Source: an uncultured Flavobacteriia bacterium (lineage in GTDB: Bacteria; Bacteroidota; Bacteroidia; Flavobacteriales_D; Crocinitomicaceae). Taken from it: a stretch of DNA of 12,198 nt. Shown here in pieces: positions 6,429-12,198 of the stretch. The stretch covers positions 1 through 12,198 of the forward strand of contig CAISOQ010000308.1 of NCBI GenBank assembly GCA_903887095.1, written 5' to 3'. Both the position numbers and the translations under genes were made by a program. The notes under the pieces are model-generated. The model ran no database searches, was not told the origin of the DNA, and worked only from the letters and a program-made list of their open reading frames with translations. Numbering within the stretch: the stretch's first letter is position 1; every line of letters begins with the position of its first letter.

Positions 6429-7571
6429 TTAAAATGTAAGTTCGATAGCCGTTCCTTTTTCACTTGAAGTTATGGCTAAGTTCCCATCAATTTGGTCAAC
6501 CAAGCTTTCAATTAATTCGAATCCAGTGCCTTTCTTTACATAATCATCGGGTAAACCAACGCCATTGTCTGCTATCTGAATAAAACATTTTTGGTTTTCC
6601 TGGTTGGCTATTTTGATGGAGAGATGATTTTTACGATTACCAGTGAAGGCGTATTTAAAGCTGTTGGTAAGAATTTCATTTACGATTAGAGAGCATGGAA
6701 TGGCTTTGGATACATCTATATCAATATCACCCAATGTTGCATCGACAAGAACATTTTTATTGTGACCATAGGTTTGACTCATGTTTGAAATCAAAGCACG
6801 CATGAAATGGCTAAAATTGACTTGGTCATAATTTTTTGATTGGTACATAGAACTCTGCAACGTGGCCAATGAAAAAGATTTTGACAGCAGGTTTTCAAAT
6901 AAATCTTTGTGGTAGTTGTCTTTTGCTCTAGTCATCTCACCGCGAATCAATGCTGTAATGATTGCTAAATTGTTCTTAACGCGATGATTTATTTCGGCAA
7001 TGAGTATGGATTTTTCATTGACCAATCTTTCCAATTCGTCTCGGTACTGATTCTTGTAGTGTGTTTCAATGGTGAGCGTTAACAGTTGCGTCAATGCAAT
7101 TGCGAAATGTTGTTCATCATTGCTCCATTCACGTGTCGAAATTGTTTGTTCAAAACAGATTATTCCTTTTATTTTTCCACCAGATAAGATAGGGACTTCC
7201 ATCATTGAACGAATGTCAAGTGGAGCTAGGTATGGTTCGACTAATTCACTGTTAAAAGGCTCTTTTTGTGCTTCTTCAGAAATAATGATGTCATTTCTTC
7301 GTATATGGCGAAAATAAATGGGAAAAACTTCTGCCAAAAGATCACCTTCCATGTAGTAATCATCTTTTGAAATATCGTAAGAGCAAATATTACTTAGCTT
7401 AATCTCTGCATCATCCATCAGCCAAGCATTCGCGCGTTGAATTTTTAAGAATTGAGCACCACTGTATAGGATTTTTTTTGCCATTTCTACAATGTTACCA
7501 TCATTGATATGTGGACTTTTGGAAAGACCTTCTATCACTTCAAGAAAAACAGATGACCGATTAAATGGCAT
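6429..7571 (-). CDS. Cytoplasmic GAF-domain histidine kinase, HisKA_2 type
   Basis: A 380-residue soluble histidine kinase without membrane spans. Residues about 12-170 form a GAF domain, with RSMMEVPIL and GKIKGIICFEQ matching the core of GAF sheets; it would bind a small ligand or sense an intracellular state. A helical linker (about 171-192) precedes the H-box EINHRVKNNL with predicted phospho-acceptor H196. The ATPase domain has its N box around N298 (NEILTNSFKYAF), the G1 box DNGVG (335-339) and the G2 box GTGFELI (348-354). The start at ATG 7571 was chosen; a TTG five codons upstream (7586) also keeps the frame. H-box and ATPase closely resemble those of the six-TM kinase at 402-1604, indicating paralogous catalytic cores with different sensors. 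The lipase gene ends 69 bp upstream on the same strand. No response regulator is nearby. Confidence 0.92.
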   Translation of the reverse strand: MPFNRSSVFLEVIEGLSKSPHINDGNIVEMAKKILYSGAQFLKIQRANAWLMDDAEIKLSNICSYDISKDDYYMEGDLLAEVFPIYFRHIRRNDIIISEEAQKEPFNSELVEPYLAPLDIRSMMEVPILSGGKIKGIICFEQTISTREWSNDEQHFAIALTQLLTLTIETHYKNQYRDELERLVNEKSILIAEINHRVKNNLAIITALIRGEMTRAKDNYHKDLFENLLSKSFSLATLQSSMYQSKNYDQVNFSHFMRALISNMSQTYGHNKNVLVDATLGDIDIDVSKAIPCSLIVNEILTNSFKYAFTGNRKNHLSIKIANQENQKCFIQIADNGVGLPDDYVKKGTGFELIESLVDQIDGNLAITSSEKGTAIELTF

Positions 7572-7577
7572 ATTTTT

Positions 7578-7613
7578 TTTAGTCAATTAGTGAATGAACT
7601 GCAATTTAGTCAA
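7578..7613 (-). repeat. Direct repeat TTGACTAAA, 27 bp apart, upstream of the GAF kinase
   Basis: TTGACTAAA occurs on the minus strand at 7613-7605 and again at 7586-7578, just before the ATG at 7571. The spacing of 27 bp is about 2.5 helical turns. It may be a pair of regulator sites or chance; the region is AT-rich. Confidence 0.35.
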
Positions 7614-7640
7614 AAAAAAATAGACTATGTGTAACTACAA

Positions 7641-8897
7641 TTATCTCCCTTTTGACCATCCATAATAGATAAACGGGTAGGTGTCCTGTGGAAAGGGTAA
7701 TTCCTGTCTCAGTTCATGAGGAAGTAGCATGTAAGTCGCTTTTACAGTCCACTGCGTATTGTGATGGTAAAGTCGATAAGGAAGTTTGGTTAATCTTCCG
7801 CAATTCATTTCTCGGTTTAACCTCGCCGCCTCTTTCTTTTCATCCGACGCAAAACGTCTTTGTCTAAATTCAAATGGTCGATGGAAAAAATATCGTTCCT
7901 GACATTCTGTGTAGAGCTTGTAATTTCCTTTTCCAGCATTGTCAAACCAATTTCGCTGTCCTACGGGTTCATATCCTGGCGACCATAAAATTGAAACGGG
8001 GTCTAATGAATATTCGAATCGTTGGATCTTTTTTCCTAACGATTGGTTGGCCATTTCGCTAAATACATTGTCTCCAATAGCTTTTGGTCCACTAAAACTG
8101 TAAACTCCTTGAACGTCATACCCCAACTTTTCTAAATACAACCCAGAAAGAATGGCCATTGCGCCACCCAGGCTATGACCACTGAGCCAGATTTTTTTTC
8201 CTTCAGGATTTAAATTATCTATGGTCTTTTTCAGATCATCTCGAATCAATTCAAAACTCTTCCAAAATCCTTTGTGGAGTTTTGCGAAATTAAAAACACT
8301 GTCAGATTGGAATTTTCGGATATTGAAATCTGTACCAATCCATTCTGCAAAACGATTGTCACGTATGTCATCTGTTCCTCTAAAAACAATTAGTATCATT
8401 TCGGAAGTGCCGATCACCATGCATTCTGGGTCATATCCATGCACTGCTTTTTTCCACAAAAGTCGCGTTGTATCGAGCTGTGATTTTTCAAGGAAATTCC
8501 AACTTGTTTTTTCGTTGTTGGACGCTACGGTATCAAAGTAATGTTCAAATCGCGTTTGGAAAGCAACCTTGAAATTCGAATTGTCAACTTGAGGATATTT
8601 TTTGAGTTCATCGGTCGAAACCAAATCTGAAGGCAATTCACCTTTGTTTTTGAGCATACGCAACTGCAAATCCAATCGCTCAGGGTAGAGTTGTTCACTA
8701 AATTTTGCCAATAAAAAGGCGTTTACAGAATCTAATCCAAGTGCATTTACTCGAAAATGACGCATGCAACGAATCTCATTCTCGGGTGCATCAAATTTAA
8801 AGTTGGACTCCTGAGCGAAACTAGTTGATAAACTAATAAACAGGACGAAGAAGTATATTGAAAAGGTTCGAATTGCAGCCGTTAAGAAGGATTTCAT
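7641..8897 (-). CDS. Secreted class 3 lipase (alpha/beta hydrolase)
   Basis: A 418-residue lipase of the Lipase_3 (fungal-lipase-like) fold. A signal peptide spans residues 1-29 (ending TSFAQ). The catalytic domain starts around 145. VFRGTD (171-176) is the typical strand leading to the oxyanion region, GHSLGGA (240-246) is the nucleophile elbow with S242, and D299 in SLDPVS is the acid. The His is probably H378 or H379 in LYHHNTQW. Family members hydrolyse acylglycerols or related esters, here outside the cytoplasm; the substrate is unknown. The N-terminal extension (30-144) is unlike minimal fungal lipases. The C-terminal part (about 335-375) is rich in Arg and aromatic residues. The start ATG follows the OmpA-family stop codon by 7 bp, so the two are probably cotranscribed and possibly translationally coupled. 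Confidence 0.88.
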   Translation of the reverse strand: MKSFLTAAIRTFSIYFFVLFISLSTSFAQESNFKFDAPENEIRCMRHFRVNALGLDSVNAFLLAKFSEQLYPERLDLQLRMLKNKGELPSDLVSTDELKKYPQVDNSNFKVAFQTRFEHYFDTVASNNEKTSWNFLEKSQLDTTRLLWKKAVHGYDPECMVIGTSEMILIVFRGTDDIRDNRFAEWIGTDFNIRKFQSDSVFNFAKLHKGFWKSFELIRDDLKKTIDNLNPEGKKIWLSGHSLGGAMAILSGLYLEKLGYDVQGVYSFSGPKAIGDNVFSEMANQSLGKKIQRFEYSLDPVSILWSPGYEPVGQRNWFDNAGKGNYKLYTECQERYFFHRPFEFRQRRFASDEKKEAARLNREMNCGRLTKLPYRLYHHNTQWTVKATYMLLPHELRQELPFPQDTYPFIYYGWSKGR

Positions 8898-8904
8898 TTG
8901 GTCA

Positions 8905-9759
8905 TTACTTTGCTTCTATTTCAAGAAGCATAAGTTTAACATCAACACGGCGATTTTTTTGACGATCGGCATTTGATTTCTCCGGGTAAACCAAAGGGTC
9001 TCGATTGGACATGCCAACGTATTGCATGCGCTTTTTCGAAATTCCTCGATGACTTAATTCCTTGAAAACGGCCTTCGCTCTATTCTTAGAGATTCGATCA
9101 TTATTTCCACAGCACACATGTCCACGAATGACAACTGTAAGATTAGGATTGTTCTTTAAATAGGAAAACAAACGCTCAATTTCAGCATAACTCTCCGATT
9201 GAATTTTGGATTTTCCTTCAACGAATTTTATGTTCAGAAGATAAGGTACATTGTATTTGGGTTTTGCATTTGGATTCTTGGTGTCGTTCCAAACTGCAAC
9301 TTCTTCAATTTTATTATTGTCTGCAATGGCTGCTTTTTGTATTTCAACTAAAGAGTCGGACGGAATTTCAGAAAAAGTTGTGTAGCGAATATCAATTTTC
9401 CTTAGTTGCTTACTAATGTTTTCATCGGGTCCATGCACCAATATTTTAGAACCGGTTTGAAGATTTCTTGTTGAAACAACGCCCATTGACCTTAATACTG
9501 CTTTCAACCTTTTAGCACATAAGGTATCAATCAATGGATCAGTTTGTGCTGAATCTTTGAACACATAAAATGACTGAAGGATTAAGTCTCCCCTTAAATA
9601 GGTATTGCTTATCTTTTTTAATTGTCTTGCAGATGCGCCACTTAATTCTGTGCTGCCTTCCTTAAAATAGAGGGTCTTCATCTTTCCCTGAGCATTCAGT
9701 TGAAAGTTGAAAAGGAGCAAGAGCGCGTAAAGCAGAATTTTCTTCAATGGTAAAACCAA
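8905..9759 (-). CDS. OmpA-family (peptidoglycan-associated) protein with two OmpA-like halves
   Basis: A 284-residue exported protein. The signal peptide is about residues 1-24 (LLLLFNFQLNAQ). The C-terminal half (about 172-282) is an OmpA-like domain: NIKFVEGKSKIQSESYAEI opens it, SKNRAKAV (224-231) matches the LSxxRAxxV helix, and NRRVDV (269-274) closes it. The N-terminal half (about 28-125) looks like a worn copy, with LYFKEGSTELSGASARQL followed by CAKRLKAVLRSMGV. The usual GHTD motif is GHVCC (213-217) here, so the canonical diaminopimelate-binding Asp is replaced by Cys. No beta-barrel segment is present, so it is a periplasmic adaptor-like protein rather than a porin. The first plausible codon is TTG (9759), since an in-frame TAA lies 18 bp upstream and no ATG intervenes. 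A second TTG (9747) is also possible. It forms a unit with the lipase. Confidence 0.82.
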   Translation of the reverse strand: MVLPLKKILLYALLLLFNFQLNAQGKMKTLYFKEGSTELSGASARQLKKISNTYLRGDLILQSFYVFKDSAQTDPLIDTLCAKRLKAVLRSMGVVSTRNLQTGSKILVHGPDENISKQLRKIDIRYTTFSEIPSDSLVEIQKAAIADNNKIEEVAVWNDTKNPNAKPKYNVPYLLNIKFVEGKSKIQSESYAEIERLFSYLKNNPNLTVVIRGHVCCGNNDRISKNRAKAVFKELSHRGISKKRMQYVGMSNRDPLVYPEKSNADRQKNRRVDVKLMLLEIEAK

Positions 9760-9775
9760 AATTGTGACGTGAAAT

Positions 9776-9813
9776 TACAAAAAAAATGCCGCCTCTTTTC
9801 AGAGACGGCATTT
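9776..9813 (-). terminator. Rho-independent terminator after the M16 subunit gene
   Basis: On the minus strand AAATGCCG (9813-9806) pairs with CGGCATTT (9791-9784), and a CTCT/AGAG inner stem with a short loop continues the hairpin. Eight T follow directly (9786-9779). It starts 20 bp after the M16 stop and ends 20 bp before the OmpA-family start codon. Confidence 0.85.
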
Positions 9814-9833
9814 AACTTGTTCACCGAGTATTG

Positions 9834-11915
9834 TTATTTATATGAGTTTAAATCGCTGCTTCCATTGATAGTGATCGATTTAATTGTTCCAGAAAAAACA
9901 ACTTCGCCCATTGCAATCGAAACTTTGTGTGCAAAAAGAAGCCCGTTTACCTCTTTAAAATCTGCAAAAGTTGCTGATGATTCAACCGTTTCTTCTCCTT
10001 CTTTTCGGATTGAAAGCGATTTTACTTTTAGCATTGATTTTACATCAAAATAATCAAAAGTCTCACTTGATCCATCCATCACTTTTAAAACATAAGCATC
10101 ACCAGATTCGATAGATTCGATTCCCATTAGTTCATATTTCATTCCTGTTTTTGAGTAATTCAATTCAGGAAATAATCCAGTTGCTTTCTGTTTCGCGTCA
10201 ATCTCTTCTGCAGTTAAGTCTTTCTTTCCAGCTTGCATGCTTGAAGAGCCACCTGTTGTGCCATCGAAATAAGATTTTTGGAATGTCATTCCTTGGCCTT
10301 CCAATTTTTGACCTTCATGGTTTGGTGCAACCCATAAATCTGTTGAACTCAAAGGGAAAGGGATTTGAGCCATGCTCAATTCTGTTTTCTTTTCAACTGA
10401 CTTAACCTTTTTCAATTTTTTAGCTGCAGCTTTTAATGTAGTCGTATTTGTCACAGCATAGATATACTTTTCGATCAATTGATCCTTTGTAATGTCTGCT
10501 TTCTTCATTTCCTTGACAGCGCCACCGAATGCATCAAGCATTTCAATTTTTCCGTCACCATCAAATTGCTTTAGCTTCTCAAGAATTTCTTCATTTCCTA
10601 CAACAACGATATTGCAATTCTTTGCTGTGAAATAAGTTTGAGCCATTAGAAGGACGTCTTCTTTAGAGACTGCTTCCAATCTTTTCAAATAGGATTGATA
10701 GTAATCCTTGTTCAGATTGTTGCTAATAATATTCAAAGCAAAACGCGCAATGGTCTGAGGACGCTCAAGCGAACGTGCAAAACCACCGGCCATAGATGAT
10801 TTGGTCAGATTCAATTCATCATCTTTCACATAATCACTTGTGATTTTGTCTAACTCGAAAAGAATCTGTGTAATTGCTGAATCAGTTACATCGTTACGGA
10901 AATTACCACCGATTGACAACCAAGATCCATCTTCTGTAACATTCAATGTAGAATAACAGCCATACGTGTACGCTTTGTCTTCACGTAAATTTTGCATTAA
11001 ACGTGTACCAAAACCACCACCACCAAGAATACCATTTAAAACGGTTAAAGGCAATTGGTTTTGATCACCTGTGCGCATTTTAATTGGAAATGAAACTTGG
11101 ATAACAGATTGAACTGCTCCTGGCTTTTTAACGAAAATCACTCTATTCCCTTTGTTAAAAGCTCCGTCGCCTGTTGCAGCTTTTACTGGCTCAACGCCTG
11201 TCCATGATGCAAAGTATTGCTCCACGATTTTTAGAGCTTGCGCTTTGTTGATATCGCCCACAAAAACAAGGTAGCTTCCGTTTGGAGTAAATGTTTCCTT
11301 GAAATAATTCACGACATCATCTCTTGTAATAGTTGCCAATGATGCTTCGGTCATGACGTCACCATAAGGGTGATTCGGAAAATTCACTCTCTTTTCTGCA
11401 TTGTCTGCCATTGTACCTGGGTCAGATTTTGCTGAAAGTAAAGCGGATTCATTTTGTTTTTTAATACGGTCAAATTCCGATTGAGGGAAATTGGCATTTA
11501 ACAAGACGTCAGAAAAAAGCACTAAGCCTTTATCCAAGTGCTTTGTCAAGCAAGACAAAGAAATTGAATTATCACTTGCGTCTAATGATGCACCGATGTA
11601 ATCCTTTTCATTGTCTAATTGGTCTTTAGATCTATTCGAAGTACCCGAAAGAATCAATGAGCCGGCCATTTCTGAAAGTCCAGCTTTTGAACCTTCAACA
11701 CGAGGATCGGATCCCATCACCAAATCAATGGAGACACGAGGAAGTTTATGATTTTCAGAAAGGATCACGGTAATTCCGTTCGGAGCCTTGAAAACTTCTG
11801 AATCTTTAATGTTAATTGTTGGCGCCTTGGCAGCTGCCGGACGCACTGAACGGTCTAATTGACCGAAAACGAGAGCAGGTAATAACAATCCTGCAAGAAT
11901 GAAAAACTTTTTCAT
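9834..11915 (-). CDS. M16B peptidase, non-catalytic subunit with C-terminal LolA-like domain
   Basis: A 693-residue member of the M16 (pitrilysin/processing-peptidase) family. The ATG at 11915 was chosen because it opens a clean signal peptide (MKKFFILAGLLLPALVFGQ, 1-19); an in-frame ATG 18 codons upstream has no such character. The first M16 domain (about 35-245) reads GLSEMAGS at 79-86 where active members have HxxEH, so all zinc ligands there are absent. The second (about 255-470) keeps GFGTRLMQNLRED…AYTYG (301-319), with R305 and nearby Tyr corresponding to the Arg/Tyr pair that the non-catalytic subunit of heterodimeric bacterial M16 enzymes supplies. A further 210-residue C-terminal domain (about 480-693) has a pattern (AYVLKVMDGSSETFDYFD… and DFKEVNGLLFAHKVSI) resembling LolA-type lipoprotein-sorting beta domains; this assignment is tentative. 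The stop of the presumed catalytic subunit is 10 bp upstream, so both should be made together and act in the periplasm. Confidence 0.9.
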   Translation of the reverse strand: MKKFFILAGLLLPALVFGQLDRSVRPAAAKAPTINIKDSEVFKAPNGITVILSENHKLPRVSIDLVMGSDPRVEGSKAGLSEMAGSLILSGTSNRSKDQLDNEKDYIGASLDASDNSISLSCLTKHLDKGLVLFSDVLLNANFPQSEFDRIKKQNESALLSAKSDPGTMADNAEKRVNFPNHPYGDVMTEASLATITRDDVVNYFKETFTPNGSYLVFVGDINKAQALKIVEQYFASWTGVEPVKAATGDGAFNKGNRVIFVKKPGAVQSVIQVSFPIKMRTGDQNQLPLTVLNGILGGGGFGTRLMQNLREDKAYTYGCYSTLNVTEDGSWLSIGGNFRNDVTDSAITQILFELDKITSDYVKDDELNLTKSSMAGGFARSLERPQTIARFALNIISNNLNKDYYQSYLKRLEAVSKEDVLLMAQTYFTAKNCNIVVVGNEEILEKLKQFDGDGKIEMLDAFGGAVKEMKKADITKDQLIEKYIYAVTNTTTLKAAAKKLKKVKSVEKKTELSMAQIPFPLSSTDLWVAPNHEGQKLEGQGMTFQKSYFDGTTGGSSSMQAGKKDLTAEEIDAKQKATGLFPELNYSKTGMKYELMGIESIESGDAYVLKVMDGSSETFDYFDVKSMLKVKSLSIRKEGEETVESSATFADFKEVNGLLFAHKVSIAMGEVVFSGTIKSITINGSSDLNSYK

Positions 11916-11925
11916 GGCGGTCAGC

Positions 11926-12198
11926 TTATTTCGTTTCTTTTGGTAAATAATGTAGGATAACACGTGCATCTTGCGTTAGGTATTTTTTAGCAACACGTTG
12001 AATGTCCTCACGTGTAACTTTCATGTAACCATCAAGTTGTGTGTTTACGCGACTTGCACTTCCGTAATAAACGTGGTTGTCCGCAAGATTTTCTGCCACA
12101 CCTGCGATAGAGGCATTTGAGCTAACAAAATTGTTTTCAAATTGATTGCGCACTTTTTCGAATTCCTCCTGAGAAATCAATTCTGTTTTCATAAGATC
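11926..12198 (-). CDS. M16 family zinc peptidase, C-terminal fragment (gene runs past the window edge)
   Basis: Partial. The last 90 residues are visible, and the frame stays open to the right edge (the codons before the first Met are GAT CTT), so the Met at 12192 is internal. The segment ISQEEFEKVRNQFENNF and MKVTREDIQRVAKKYLTQD, ending RVILHYLPKE, is the helical and final-strand part of an M16 C-terminal domain. Its HxxEH zinc motif would lie outside the window. Because its neighbour lacks that motif and sits 10 bp downstream, this is inferred to be the catalytic subunit of a heterodimeric protease. Confidence 0.85.
   Translation of the reverse strand, partial: DLMKTELISQEEFEKVRNQFENNFVSSNASIAGVAENLADNHVYYGSASRVNTQLDGYMKVTREDIQRVAKKYLTQDARVILHYLPKETK

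Noticed and set aside
7611..7636. Possible terminator after the lipase gene
   Set aside because: A T9 run is present, but the only pairing is a weak TAGTC/GACTA that encloses the T-run instead of preceding it.
9769..10053. A 94-codon plus-strand frame opposite the M16 gene
   Set aside because: It overlaps the terminator hairpin and the end of a well-supported gene on the other strand; no family features.
11916..11969. Upstream start of the M16 subunit adding 18 residues
   Set aside because: It would overlap the preceding gene and bury the signal peptide; the ATG at 11915 gives a standard signal peptide.

Overview
The window comes from a low-GC Bacteroidota genome, most likely Flavobacteriales and possibly a Crocinitomicaceae-type marine or freshwater lineage. 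Three things point there: perfect TAnnTTTG promoter elements ahead of several genes, a tmRNA tag ending in YALAA, and secreted proteins with signal peptides ending in AQ or GQ. The protein set (heterodimeric M16 peptidases, OmpA-family protein, SlyD-like isomerase, HisKA_2 histidine kinases) fits as well. No phage, IS element, CRISPR array or recognisable defence system is visible. It reads as an ordinary chromosomal region with some interesting small features.

Layout, left to right. (1) 1-312, minus: N-terminal 104 residues of a secreted PhoD-like metallophosphatase, cut by the window edge. (2) 402-1604, plus: a six-TM sensor histidine kinase, divergent from phoD. (3) 1687-2877, plus: a lipoprotein serine hydrolase of the class C beta-lactamase/esterase fold. 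(4) 2885-3391, minus: a SlyD-like FKBP isomerase, convergent with the hydrolase. (5) 3430-4205, minus: an RNA block with promoter, tmRNA (ssrA, 3784-4183), terminator, a 17-bp tandem repeat, promoter, tRNA-Val(GAC) and terminator. (6) 4257-4637, minus: a small two-TM protein with a His/Cys-rich segment. (7) 4861-6426, plus: an M1 zinc aminopeptidase. (8) 6429-12198, minus: in transcription order, the 3' end of an M16 peptidase gene, a full-length M16 subunit lacking the zinc motif, a strong terminator, an OmpA-family gene, a class 3 lipase and a GAF histidine kinase.

How the parts relate. The two M16 genes are 10 bp apart and are probably the two subunits of one periplasmic zinc protease. The complete one lacks HxxEH but keeps the region carrying the Arg/Tyr pair, so the catalytic zinc should sit in the truncated upstream partner. 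The OmpA-family gene and the lipase are 7 bp apart and probably cotranscribed. The two histidine kinases share the HisKA_2 core but have different sensors, and neither has a response regulator in view. tmRNA and tRNA-Val are each a complete transcription unit with its own promoter and terminator.

Start sites were adjusted where the sequence argued for it. slyD starts at 3391, because a perfect promoter element lies between that ATG and a further upstream ATG. The M16 subunit starts at 11915, at a clean signal peptide. The GAF kinase probably starts at ATG 7571. The OmpA-family gene and the serine hydrolase appear to use TTG and GTG.
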